From Amanita rubescens (Eukaryota; Basidiomycota; Agaricomycetes; Agaricales; Amanitaceae): DNA of 55,840 bases. How positions within the stretch are numbered: the first letter of the stretch is position 1; every line of letters begins with the position of its first letter. Both the position numbers and the translations under genes were made by a program. The notes below the pieces were generated by a model, which was not told where the DNA came from, did no database searches, and saw only the letters and a list, made by a program, of their open reading frames with translations. Below, piece by piece: positions 42,652-53,787 of the stretch. The DNA lies in contig WION01000346.1 in assembly GCA_015039365.1 (NCBI GenBank), forward strand, positions 1 to 55,840, given 5' to 3'.

Positions 42652-45171
42652 TTATGTCTTGTTGGCCAGCTTATTTAATTCCATCCTGTGATAGAGTGTA
42701 GTTGGGTGTTGAGATCCTATATTTTCTTCCATTAACCTGACAGCTTGGGAAAGTAAAAATCGTCCCTCATTGGTTTTCCCTTGCTGTATGTATGCATTTC
42801 CCAACATGCCCATGCTGTCGAGGGTCTGTAGGCGATTTGGTCCAAACTTTGCTTTCCTTGCCTCATAAACATTGAAATTTAACTTCACTGCCTCATCCCA
42901 CTTCCCCTGATTGAAACATGCAGCTGCTAGATTACTCATGGCAAAGAGAGTATCATAGTGTTTTGGTCCAAGTGTTGTATTCCTAATATCCACAACATGC
43001 AACAGCAATTGCTCTGCCTCAACCACTCTACCTTGTCTCATGTATATGACTGCCAGACTTTCCATGGAGATAAGAGTGGATGGATGGTCTGATCCAAGCT
43101 TTACCATGTGTGTTTCCATGACCTGTGTCTGAAGCTTCTCTGCCTCATCCATTCTCCCCTGTCCCCAATATGAATTTGCCAGATTGGTCATACTATCAAG
43201 GGTAAATTGATCCTCTTCTCCAAGCCTTTCTTTGCTTGCCTCCATAACTTGCATGTAAATTTTCTCTACCTTATCCCACCTCCCTTCAAGGTCTTCATAA
43301 ATATATCCTAAGTGTCTCATGCTGACAAGTGTGTGTATGTGATCTGGTCCAAGCTTTGCTTCCCTGGCCTTCATCACACTCATTTGTAGATTCTCTGCTT
43401 CATTCAAGCTACCAGTGTGATAGAACACCTGTGAAAATCTATCACATTCATCATCATAGTAAGAATGTTTTAACTGAGATTCAGCTGCATGGCCATTACT
43501 TGCTCTGATGTGTGGGACAAGTAATCCACAGAATATATGATCATCACGATCATACAAATTCACAGAACAGGATAGCAATGCTCTTGTAACAAGGTGTTGC
43601 TTGCCAATCTCTGTCTTGGGTATCCTATTTCTGCTCCATGATTGCACCAATGGGTGAATTGAATACAACTTTCCACTACCTCTGATGAGAGAAAATGACA
43701 ATAGCACTTGAATCCCTGCATGAAATTGAATTTTGTCCCATTCCCCTCTTTCATTTAAAAGCAAGACTTGAGTATTCAACACTGTTACCAATAATGGGAG
43801 ACCCAGTTTTTTTTCTCCTTTGATATTCCTCTTTTTGTAGTTTTCTGCAGCCTTTCTAAACAACTCTTCTGCTGGTATGTTCTCATGATGTAACAAGGCA
43901 AAGATTTTGTACAAGGTAATAGCACAATCTGCCCCAATAGATCTAGGGTCTGCCCTATTTGAAGCTCTTGCTTCAATTTCCTTCATTGATATCTCCCATG
44001 TACCATATGTAGAAGATCCATAATCTGATGCACCTTTGAATGAAGGTTCAGACAACAATTGATCTTGATTTTTGACCAGTAATTCCAGGTAATCATCAAG
44101 GGAACAGTTACAAGATAGCATGTATGCTCCTGCTTGGTCAATTGCAAGTGGAACACCACCTAATTTTGAAACAAGCTTTGTGGCTTGATCTGTGACACCC
44201 TCAGATGTGCAATCTAACATGGCAGATTTTGCCAATAAAGAAAGAGCATCTTTTTCTCCCATCTCAAGGACTTCTATTGAGTTTTCTTTTGATGTGATCC
44301 TCACCAAGTCTTTGTTCCTGCTTGTTATCAAAATATTTCCTCCATCCCCTGGTGGGAGGAACTTTTCAACCACTCTATATCCTTCATCTGCATTATCATA
44401 TATCATCAACCAATTTGTCTTTCCAGAAATCCAATCAAGAGCAGATGCAGTTGATACAACAGCTCCAGGAGGTGCATTTTTTGATTGAGCAGTCTGCCTG
44501 ACTCTGAGATCAATGCTGCTCTCTGAAGAGGCATCAATCCAAAATATGTCTGAGAATCTAGCAACAATTCAATTTTCTTAGCTGGCTACATAGCATGTGG
44601 CACTCACAGTTTTCTATGATTTTCAATAAATTTAAGGCAAATCTGTGTTTTACCAATTCCTCCCATGCCATACAAAAGAAATGATTTCCTTTCCTCTTTA
44701 TCACTGGAGCCAAAATGATCCTTGAGCCTCTCTAAATATTGGCCACGTCCTGTGAAGATAGTACTGGAATGCCTTAGAGGGGGCAAAGGGGTTAGAGCAT
44801 CAGCCAAATTAATTGACATGCTGTTGACACTCTAAGGTTTATCATAAGTATAACCATTAAGATACAATACTAAGATATCATGACATACATACATAATTTC
44901 CATTAACCTCAATGAAATTACTACCTGTGACAAAAATGTTCTGGGCTTTGTTGAACAAACCTGTATCAGAACCAATTACATTTGGAATATTGCTGTCACA
45001 AGTAGTCCTGGATGGGGGGGAACTTGCAATAGGATGAACCTGTATTTCACTTTCTTTGGTGCTGGTCACATTGGAAGTGACATTGTTGATCTCAATTCTG
45101 GAAGGTAGGGAACAGGCCTCAGGGTGAACCTGAGCATGAGTTTCTTTGGATGATGAAAAGGAGTTGCCCAT
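42652..45171 (-). CDS. NLR-type NB-ARC/TPR protein with myristoylation-like N-terminus
   Basis: Three exons on the minus strand: 44893-45171, 44608-44831 and 42652-44557; introns 61 and 50 nt; 802 aa. It starts MGNSFSSSKETH, a good N-myristoylation consensus (Gly2, Ser6). Before the first splice site lies LFNKAQNIFVTGSNFIEVNGNY, a short motif shared with the gene at 55644. The NB-ARC ATPase reads FLLYGMGGIGKTQICLKF (P-loop, residues 148-155), NWLMIYDNAD (Walker B), ILITSRN and LGGVPLAIDQAGAYM. A winged-helix region follows, then about six kinesin-light-chain-like TPRs of 42 residues (LGPDHIHTLVSMRHLGYIY; LGSDHPSTLISMESLAVIY; LGPKHYDTLFAMSNLAAA). Such STAND proteins are fungal immune or self-recognition receptors in which ligand binding to the repeats triggers oligomerisation. 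The gene is CpG-poor, unlike its neighbours, yet fully open. Confidence 0.9.
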
Positions 45172-46115
45172 GAGAATGCACTGGGAATGTTGTGGTCAAG
45201 AAGAAAGAAGTATCATAATGCACGTCACGCTTCAATTGTCACATTCTAGGTCTGAGCCTCGGCCACCAGCAAGCACTAATATGGCTGCACTTGCCACATG
45301 ACAGAGAATAGTCACAGGCTAATTAAACATTGATTTTTGGTTGTGATGACTTGGAGACAGCCACCTTGGCCATTGGACGTGCTTGAGGCCAGGTCAGTCA
45401 CTGAAGTGTCTTTTGTTGCCTATCCTCGCGTACCAAAGTTTTTTCGATCAACAAGTTAAAAAGTGAAATTATCAAGGCCCTTCCAACCATGAATGAATGT
45501 CCTAAAAACGGCAACTCCATATATCATGATGATGTGAGCTTGGCACTTGGTCGTACTTGGTGTCACCTCGCTGCCCCCTTGGCGGCGGGGCCCAGTAGTT
45601 TTAATTGTAGTACTATCTGAGATACCTCAAGTCCCGCATATGAGCATCGACCGCGGAGGCTTTCACTCTTCAAATTCAATCCGGCCCGAAGCATTGGCGC
45701 CGCCCGCGCGCTCTTGTCCCCAACCGCCTCTACCACCTTTATAATGTTCCGCGCATCCTATACTCGAGGTCCTCGTTCTCAGGCCGGAAGAGCCACTCTG
45801 GCGCTTCAACACAGTGATATTATTAGGCCCGTCCTCGGTTGGCAATTGCGGAAGTCGGATATGTATGCCAACAGATACAAATTGTAGGCTGAGATTCTCT
45901 CGTTAGTCTGAAATAGATGGCGGCATCTCACAATGATCCATTCCAGCCCATTCATGCTTGACGACGCCGCCGTTGCATAGATCATAGATTTCGTCCGACG
46001 ACGGTCGAAATCGGTGTATCTTGGACATCACATGACTCGGCGCCACCCCCTCGATTTCGTGCAATGTCGCCATTCACGCACCATCTAATGTTTTCCCAAA
46101 ATCGACCGGGAAATT
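45172..46115. other. Intergenic between divergent NLR and F-box genes
   Basis: No gene recognised. The 50 bases before the NLR start (TTCTTGACCACAACATTC and neighbours) match the 5' flank of the second NLR copy at 55.6 kb, so they belong to the duplicated unit. The rest is CpG-rich unique sequence. Confidence 0.6.
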
Positions 46116-47189
46116 ATGTTTTTGGTTAATGTTCGCACTATGAACGTCTGGCCAGTCGAACTGATATCTTACGTTTTTCAACTAGCCTGCGCCGATGCAG
46201 GACACACAGTACGCTCTCTCTCGCTCACGTCGAAGAAATTCCGTGAGATTGCACGGCCATTCTTATACCACTCTCTCGTGATATCAAGTCTGGGACAGTT
46301 TGTTACATTGGTGGAAAAATTGAAGGCAACACCATTGCACTTACGCCACGTCCGACACCTCTTCCTTGCACTTGACCACGAACATTCACAGGAAACGTGT
46401 ACAGCAGACGCTTCGCTCATTGGCGCCCTACAATATATCGCGGAAGACCTACAGAGTCTGACTCTGGTTGCATCGTGTCCGCTCGCGGGCACTTTAATCT
46501 TATCTTACCTTTTCCGCCTCCCCTTCCCGCGATTGGAGGAGCTCACGATCGCCGGATTATACGCCTTCTCGTTCCAAGCTGGAAACTTTCCACGCCTTCA
46601 ACGTCTGCATTTCGCAGCCGGTAACAGGAACCCGCACGGTCTATTCCAGTTTGGCGCACTCGATAAAGCGTTCCCAGAGCTCACCTGCCTAAGAGTTTCT
46701 GGTCTTTCCAGGGCTCTTTCTTTCGTCGATGAAATGGAAAGTGCATTGGAAAATGGAAATCATGACGTGTCGATAGAGAAGCCAACGACGTTTGCCGACA
46801 ATACAGGTTTCGCTCTTCCTCCGCAACTCGAAAAGCTATATGTGCAGTATACCACCACATCCCCTTCTCCTGCATCTTCTAGACGGCCATCACGGTCTTC
46901 GTCCATTACAGACCTTGCTCTGTCATCGCCTGTACATAACGTCTTGGACGACCGACAAAGAATGATGATAGAGCGGTTAACTGATCTTGAAAGAAAGTAT
47001 GGGGCCCAGTCCGGGAATCGTGCATCCATACAGCTCGTGGTGTTGGATTCCGCAGTTGGTGGCTTCACAGTAGGAAACGAGAATGGTAATAGAGGTCGGG
47101 AAGTAGACGTCGTTGCGAGGCTGAAGCAGGACTGGTTAGATCGCCTGATGGGTAAAGATGGACCTTGGATCTCGTACACTGAACTATAA
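46116..47189 (+). CDS. F-box-like protein, intronless
   Basis: Single exon, 357 aa; first ATG at 46116, second in-frame ATG at 46140 directly before the domain. Residues 9-60 (MNVWPVELISYVFQLACADA, then LSLTSKKFREIARPFLYHSL) match the F-box pattern that docks on Skp1 in SCF ubiquitin ligases, including the typical R-P-x-L-Y-H end of Agaricomycete members. The centre has weak leucine-rich character (LQSLTLVASCPLAGTLIL; FPRLEELTIAGLYAFSF) suited to substrate binding. A Ser-rich linker (SPSPASSRRPSRSSS) interrupts the C-terminal half. Agaricomycetes carry hundreds of such genes and substrates are unknown. No signal peptide or membrane span. Confidence 0.8.
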   Translation: MFLVNVRTMNVWPVELISYVFQLACADAGHTVRSLSLTSKKFREIARPFLYHSLVISSLGQFVTLVEKLKATPLHLRHVRHLFLALDHEHSQETCTADASLIGALQYIAEDLQSLTLVASCPLAGTLILSYLFRLPFPRLEELTIAGLYAFSFQAGNFPRLQRLHFAAGNRNPHGLFQFGALDKAFPELTCLRVSGLSRALSFVDEMESALENGNHDVSIEKPTTFADNTGFALPPQLEKLYVQYTTTSPSPASSRRPSRSSSITDLALSSPVHNVLDDRQRMMIERLTDLERKYGAQSGNRASIQLVVLDSAVGGFTVGNENGNRGREVDVVARLKQDWLDRLMGKDGPWISYTEL

Positions 47190-48924
47190 CATTTCGTCTG
47201 TCACGCAGTACTTATGTCATGTAAATTATAGAACTGCCGGATCTTCTTCGGGTCTGACCGTTGAACCGTTCCGAACAATCATTTCCGTTATCATCGGAAT
47301 TGGAAAATAATTCTCCCAACATCTCACAAGTTCTTACGACATGAAAAACAGCGGTCCCGCCGGTCCGAGCATGTGGTTCCCTGGTATCAACATAGTCTAG
47401 TACTTTGGTATGTCACAGGGCGATGGCTCCCAGATGCACTTCGATAATAAAAATCCCTCCAGAGAAGCATTGGTATGAAATCTATACTTCGTTGCACCAG
47501 TGTAGCAGGGAAGAACGGAACGTTGCAATTGGTATGAAGCATACACAATTGTAGTGTAGCGCCCGCGGCAGAGTTCAGGACATATCGATGCTCTCAAGGT
47601 CAGCTATAAGGTCGGATCTTGAGCGACGATGTACCGAATTTGTCGTGGACATACCTCGTGTTGACGTTAGGTTTCTTCGGAACAACGTCCAACGCCTTTC
47701 GCAAGTTATTCCGAGTCTGCAAGTTGAGAGCCCGCATTCCTCCCGCTTGCCAATTCTTGACGCAGCTGAGATCACGCAGAAAGACATGCAGTGTCTAGTC
47801 GGTTTTACTTCTATTTGTTTTGGCGCATCTGTCTACTCAGAATCTCACCAAGTCCTCGCAGTCACCCCTGTTCTTCCATCGAAGAGTCTGCTCGCTCCCT
47901 CCAATTGGCCGGGTTTAATCTTGTTCTAAGTGATGCAAAAGCTGGGCACCTCACCTACCCACGCGTTCACTTCCGTTCCTAGCACCACAAAGTGTGGATT
48001 GTTTGCTTGGACGTGCGCATGTCGCACTTGAATGATTTGTAAACCACAGCCAAAGTTATCGCGATCGGCATGTTGCTTCTTTGTTCATCTACCTCAGGCT
48101 GGTGGCTTGAGCCATGCGGGGATGGACACGGGCTCTCATGAAATTGGTAGTTACTTCCTTCCTATTTCCAACAAGGGCATTCCTTTTTGAGAGTGAGTCA
48201 CATCGCGAAACACCGTTCTATTCAAATGACAAGTGATGACCATCCTAGGCTCAATACGAGAGCCCTGGAGAAGGACGGGCACTGCCCGTAACCATGCAAT
48301 TTAACCAGTTACAGGTCGAGTGCTTTTTTGTTCCTATTAACTATCGTGAAAAGCTGCGTAGGCCACCAGTAATACAAGCTTGTCTTACTCAGGACTTCTT
48401 CCAGCACCACATGGTAACCGTCAAAATGCGGAGCGAAAGCTATTCTCTGCATAGGATGTCAAACCTTAGAATGTATTCAAATCAATGATACACTTATATA
48501 TATATCATTAATTATTTAAGTAATGACAGATGATTGATGTACAAAAAACATATGTGCAGGACTAAAGTCCGTGATTATGCGAGTGTGGTAAGAAAAGCGA
48601 CGAAGCTGCGTTGGAGGTCCCAAACCAAAAAGAATAAGCCAAAAAAGGGAGTGGTATGGGTAAATTTCCAAGCAAGGTATTTCCTAAATGAAGGGAGTGA
48701 AAAACTAGTCCGTGAAAGACATAAGCAAGCAAACAAAGTGAAATCCGCCCAAAAAAGAAGATTAGATACGGGATGTCTTCGTGACCCCGAAGTATTCATA
48801 ACAGGCAACAGTCGAGTCCGGTCGTGAGCGCGTGGCGTAAGTGAGCATGTAAGAGAGTAAGCATGTCAGGGTGAAACCAGGATTACAACGCCAACGTCTC
48901 GCGCGGGCGGGGACGTTGTAGGGT
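47190..48924. other. Intergenic 1.7 kb, nothing recognised
   Basis: Both neighbours end here (convergent). Frames such as 47588-47929 and 48534-48827 on the plus strand lack similarity, and I found no spliced continuation. No tRNA-like T-arm was noticed. Confidence 0.5.
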
Positions 48925-51885
48925 CTACCGCGTCATCGATTCTGCGTACGGATCAGACTCATTCTCCAAAGCAGGCGTTGATGGCGCGCGCGGATATACG
49001 GGATGTCCAGCTCCGGAGGATATAAACGCGGGTGTAGGTATTGACGGGATATGGGCTGGGGTGGCTTGGGTAACTGCAAGTGATGGTGGTGGTGGTGGTG
49101 GTGGTGGTGGTGGTGGTGGTGGTGGTGGTGGTGGTGTAGGTAGTGGTTCTATTGAAGGTGATGGTGGAGAGGGGGGCGAGTCTTGCTGGCCTTGTTGCTG
49201 TTCTTCCCGCAGTTCTTCCCGTATTTCTGCGTCTTGCCTATCTTCACGTTCGTCATCACCTTCTCTCGACTCTTCAATAATGTCGACCTGCTGTGGCGGC
49301 CGCGGCGAATAACTCGGTATCCACTCACCCGACGTCGTGGTCGCAGTTGCGCCAAACAAACTGTCCCGAGGGAACTCGAGCGACTCAAACTGGGTCAGCC
49401 TCGCACGCGCAGTACCGACTCCAGCCATACTGTCGTTGTTGGGGTTGAGGCCATCTCCAGACTTCCCGTCCGCAGTCTGCGCCGGCCGTGACTGGCGGAA
49501 ACCAAACTCTTGCGCGAACAACGGGTTATCTCGATCGTCATATGCGTCCTCCGGAGGCAAAAGTCCCTCATCAGCATCGAGGGACTGTGAATGACGATGC
49601 TGCTGCGCCAACAGTGGGATAGATAAACTTGGATTCCTCTCGTGTGCTTGCTGAGGATGTTGACTGAGTCCCTGTCCTGCGCCCCCCTCGCTCACGCGAA
49701 TACTCCTCCTGAAGAGTGGATCATCCGCCAAACTCCAGCGAGACCCCATACTTCCAAAGCCGTCCTTGAACTCGGCCTTGGGCATAGCAGGGAACCCAAA
49801 CTCGCCGAGATCGTCAGCGCCCACCCTCGTACGGCCGCTGCTGGCTGTATACTCGGATACGACGCGGTCCCCTGACTGCAACGTCCCCGTACGAAGTCGC
49901 AGCACCACGCCGTCTGGATCCTTTTCTTCATCAGACAACCGCGACGCCACGTCAATCGCGACATAAGATCCGTTCTTCAGCGAGTCCAATCCTGGTGGAC
50001 CCACCAAGCTCCTCTCACTCTCCCCATCGCCCCCACCCACATCCAACACCCCCATCTCAATCTTTTCCCTCCCGGGCCCCTCATCCCCACCCCCACCCGC
50101 TTCACCCCCCTCACCCTCACCCTCACCCCTTCCCCCCCTCCCATACCTCTTCCTCAACAACAACCACCTCACCCCAAACAACCCAAAACACAATGAAAAG
50201 AATCCCACAAGAGCGACCAACACGATAATCCCCACCGAAAGCTTTTTAGGCCCAACAGTGATGATTTGGGAATTAGGGCTATTAGTTTGATTCCCAGAGG
50301 ACAAGGGTTGATTGAGGACTCTAACGGTTTGAAATTCCTCCATCGCAATAGTCGCGTTCGTCAACCCGAGTAAACCCAACGAGGGTTGGATGATGTCGTC
50401 TTCTGGTGAATGTGCTAACGGCGAGTTTTGAGAAGAAGGCGGGGATGAGGAGGAGGAGGGGGAGGTAATGGGGAACGACCCGTTGGGGAAAGGCGTATCG
50501 TACCCCATAACCGTATATGTGTTTCTTAAAAACGGTACGCCGAGGATCATATCTCCAATTCCGGAATAAGGATCTGAGAGGGCTGAGGAGGCTTGGATCA
50601 TTCCTACGCAGTATTCTGCGCGGTTGTTGCCTGTTGGTTCGGATGTGAGGTCGAGTGGGTGGAGGCTGATTTCTGGTCCGTTGGCGAGGGTGATGGTCAT
50701 GTTGAGTGGGGTTGTACAAGGGACGTAGTCTATTATAGTTTTTAGGTTAAATGAAGCGTGCGATCACGATCAAAAAGAAAGAGAAAAAAAGTGACTGGTT
50801 AGTATGGAGTGGAAGTGGAAGCGTATCACGTACAGTTTCCGTCTGACGCTGGGCCTATGCCGATAGCGCCATATATACCGTTGGCGATGTCCGGGGTGGT
50901 GAGGATGACGGGCACGCCCGAGTCCAACACCGCGGTAGGGTATTCCTGTCCGGAACTGAGATAATCGATATCGACCGGTCTAGGCTCGTTGTTCACGTAG
51001 ACGGTGATAGCGCGAACAGTGACTTTCCAGTATATGATGCCTACGTTGTTGCCGACGAGGGAGTAGTAGTGGATTTTGCTTGGATCTGGGATGAGGCTGG
51101 AGGGATGGTGGCCTATGCCAAGGAGGGAAGGGATGCGGTCTGAGCCTGGTCTTTCGAGGGAGAGGGAGAGGAAGTGGGCGGCGGGGGCAGCAGATACGGG
51201 GGTTAGAGAGAAGAGATTGGAGGCCCATGCTGCACCGTCTGGGGTGTTGCCTGTGACGGGGGGGATTTTTTGAGCGATGACGGAGTTGAGGGGGAGAGCG
51301 AGGCCTAGGATGCCTTGAAAGCCGGACGTGAGAGGTTCGTTGTTGACGACGGTCGCAGCGGCTGCAGGACAATATGAGAAAGAAGTTTTTTTTCCCTTTT
51401 TGAGGACTTACCCAGCGCTTGGTTGTTGATTGTGTAGCTCCCGACACCAACTTGGTCCCAGACTATTGGACCAGTGACGGAACCCTGGAGATAGGTGATG
51501 TTAAAGTTGGAGTCTGTTGGTGTGGCGCTGGACGGGTCATAGAGGTTTCCGACGGAACTGCATGCGGACGATGAGCAGGACGATGAGGCTATCCACTGTG
51601 GGAATGGAGTATATAAATGTTGATACACGCAAGAGAATATTAAAAGCAGGGACTAACGAGATCGGATGAACCAGTATCGACTTGCAAAGAGTAGACGTTT
51701 GAAGAATCACCGATGACGACGGAGATGGTATATACCCTGGAGAAGGATCAGTGGAGTGAGTAAGAATGAAGAAATAAAACACACGCTTCATACGCGGAGG
51801 AAGTTTGTAGTTGAAGAGAGAGAACTAGACCGTCTGCGCCACCTAAACCGTCAACGACGGACGCACCGGCGCGTCTTGAGAGCAT
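48925..51885 (-). CDS. Membrane-anchored A1 aspartic protease with long cytoplasmic tail
   Basis: Five exons on the minus strand: 51794-51885, 51658-51736, 51412-51595, 50834-51361 and 48925-50729; introns 50-104 nt, frame-consistent; 895 aa. The pepsin-type core has LQVDTGSSDLWIASSSC (Asp51), a flap-like region, GFQGILGLALP, and the second site AVLDSGVPVILTTPDIANGIY (Asp265), where DSG is followed by VP instead of the common TS/TT. A transmembrane helix LSVGIIVLVALVGFFSLCFGLF (about 457-478) is followed by basic RKRYGRGGRG and then about 400 residues of disordered tail with acidic, Gln-rich and poly-Pro segments. The start at 51885 gives no signal peptide, so the true N-terminus or an upstream start may be missed, though only 102 bases separate it from the next gene. 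Likely a cell-surface protease; the tail suggests signalling or scaffolding (inference). Confidence 0.85.
49085..49137. repeat. (GGT)n microsatellite encoding poly-proline
   Basis: About seventeen consecutive GGT units on the plus strand, read as a run of some 18 prolines in the protease tail on the minus strand. Triplet length changes would preserve the frame, so the tract can vary between strains. Confidence 0.95.
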
Positions 51886-51987
51886 GAGAGTCGTCGAGAG
51901 AGACGGGGTGGCAAATTATTCCCGGGACCTGGTCGCCGTGTGCCCAACCGACAAACCCGTTCCATTTGTATTCCAATCAGTCTCGTG
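51886..51987. promoter_or_regulatory. Shared 102-bp divergent start region (protease / 2H phosphoesterase)
   Basis: The start codons at 51885 (minus) and 51988 (plus) leave 102 bases for both promoters and UTRs. No clear TATA box; the AT-rich TATATAATA at 52037-52048 lies inside the first intron of the plus-strand gene. Confidence 0.6.
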
Positions 51988-52827
51988 ATGTTTCCCCGTC
52001 CAACTCACTGTGCGTCTAATAAGTTTCTCTTATATTTTATATATAATACTTTTATATCTTAGTCCTCGCGCTTCCTCTCAAGACCCATTCAGTACTCCGT
52101 ACACGAGTCGCCACTTTCCAGAATGACCTGCTCAACGCCACTCCCCCAATCGCAGGTCTTGACAAATCCATCGCTATTGACCCTCGCAGACTTCATCTCA
52201 CACTTGGTGTCATGGCACTAGGGGGCGACCAATCAAAGACCCTCGAAACTGCCTTAGACTTGTTGCGGTCTCTCCAACCGTCTATTGCTGTCTTGCTTCA
52301 AGGCAGAAATTCAGTCAAGGTCAGACTAGACTCGCTCGACATTCTGAAACCAGACAGAGAACACAAAAATGCGCACGTGCTCTTTTCTGGTCCATCGACC
52401 CTTGACGACGATGACAGTGCAAGGCTAGTAGCCGTCTGTAGTAAGTAGTACGCCCTGTGACTCAAGCCCACTGACTCGTACTAATGGTACGCCAGACCTT
52501 GTCAACAAAGCGTTCATCGACGCAGGATTCATTACAGACAAAAGACCACTAAAGGCAAGGCACCGCCATCTCGTAACGTACACATCTCTTGACTGATCGT
52601 TACCACTATGCTAGCTACATTGCACTATTCTAAACACATCCTATCGCCGCCCTCGATCACGTATGCCGTTCTCATACACCGACATCCTCGGGTCTTCCGC
52701 ATACCAGGCAGTTCAACCAAATGGATTCGGTGAGTACGACGTACAGAGAATAGAGCTATGGGAAATGGGTAGTTGGGGACCGAATAATGAATACGTCAGC
52801 TGCGGCGGGATAGATATGCTTACGTAG
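51988..52827 (+). CDS. 2H-phosphoesterase (AKAP7/ASCC1-like) protein with a GC-AG intron
   Basis: Four exons: 51988-52009, 52063-52440, 52496-52554 and 52615-52827; 223 aa starting MFPRPTHFLALPL. The two catalytic H-x-T motifs are HLTLGVM (in IDPRRLHLTLGVMALGG) and HCTILNT (in RPLKLHCTILNTSYRR), the signature of the 2H superfamily to which the AKAP7/ASCC1 C-terminal domain belongs; the end reads RIELWEMGSWGPNNEYVS as in that family. These proteins cleave or bind 2',5'- or cyclic-phosphate RNA; ASCC1 works with the activating-signal cointegrator complex in alkylation repair. There is no KH domain here, so only the phosphoesterase module is present. Intron 3 (52555-52614) begins GC (AAG|GCAAGG) and ends CTAG; no GT donor keeps the LKLHCTIL junction. 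The first coding exon has only 22 nt. Confidence 0.85.
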
Positions 52828-52980
52828 TACAAATAAAACACAACAGCACAGCAAATTAAAGCGGCGATTTAAATTGGCGGGCAGTTCTGTCGCTCGGTAG
52901 TTGAACGCATCCGCACTGTCAACCATCCCTTTCCTTACACCTGCCCATCATCTTTCTAGTCATCTACGCTCAACTCGTTT

Positions 52981-53787
52981 ATGTCCATGTCTGATATACG
53001 AAGGAAACTTGTCATCGTCGGCGATGGTGCCTGCGGAAAGGTATCTCTTCGTTTCTTTTTTTGTCTCTGAGACGTCGCCTTTGCTCAGCTGACACCTTGC
53101 CTCGTCAGACCTGTCTTTTGATTGTCTTCTCAAAAGGCACCTTCCCCGAGGTGCGTACATTCTCCCTTTTTTATCCTCTTAATCTCACACTCCCTAAGGT
53201 CTACGTCCCCACCGTGTTCGAAAACTACGTTGCCGACGTCGAAGTCGATGGAAAGCACGTCGAGTTGGCTCTATGGGATACGGCAGGTCAAGAAGACTAT
53301 GACCGTCTCAGACCCCTCAGTTACCCCGATTCCCATGTCATTCTCATCTGCTTTGCAGTAGATTCCCCAGACTCGTTGGACAACGTACAGGAAAAGGTGC
53401 GCGCGTTTCCACAAGTATCTCAACCTCTCATTCTGACCCCGCGCAGTGGATCTCAGAAGTGATGCACTTTTGCCCCAATCTACCCACCATTCTAGTCGGG
53501 TGCAAGAAGGATCTCAGGCGCGATCCCCGTGTTATCGAGGAACTTAGGAAAACCAGCCAACGACCGGTCACTCCCGAAGAGGTGAGTTTCACTTGCCCGC
53601 GCCGTGTTACCGCCCGCTAACTTCCGCTCCCCAGGGCATGGCCGTCGCACAGAAGATTGGCGCCAAGCACTATCTCGAGTGCTCAGCCAAGACAGGCGAA
53701 GGAGTCCGTGAAGTGTTCCAATACGCCACGCGGGCCGCTCTTTTGAGCCGAAAGAGCAAGAGGGGCCCTCACTGCACAATCCTTTAA
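52981..53787 (+). CDS. RHO1: Rho1 small GTPase
   Basis: Five exons: 52981-53040, 53109-53150, 53199-53396, 53447-53581 and 53635-53787; introns 48-68 nt; 195 aa. [19 protein letters not shown] is the P-loop, [18 protein letters not shown] is switch I and effector region, [19 protein letters not shown] is switch II (Gln65), [10 protein letters not shown] binds guanine, and [14 protein letters not shown] is the G5 region. The C-terminus [11 protein letters not shown] is a basic stretch plus CAAX box; the final Leu predicts geranylgeranylation and plasma-membrane anchoring. Rho1 is the regulatory subunit of beta-1,3-glucan synthase and the switch of the Pkc1 wall-integrity and actin pathways. 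Sequence matches fungal Rho1 almost throughout. A second ATG (M3) lies two codons in; either could be used. Confidence 0.97.

Noticed and set aside
50995..51450. Arg/Pro-rich minus-strand frame
   Set aside because: Alternative frame of protease exon 4; the correct frame shows the conserved protease text.
52037..52048. TATATAATA as TATA box for the protease gene
   Set aside because: It falls inside the first intron of the divergent 2H phosphoesterase and about 150 bases from the protease start; AT-rich intron text is a simpler explanation.
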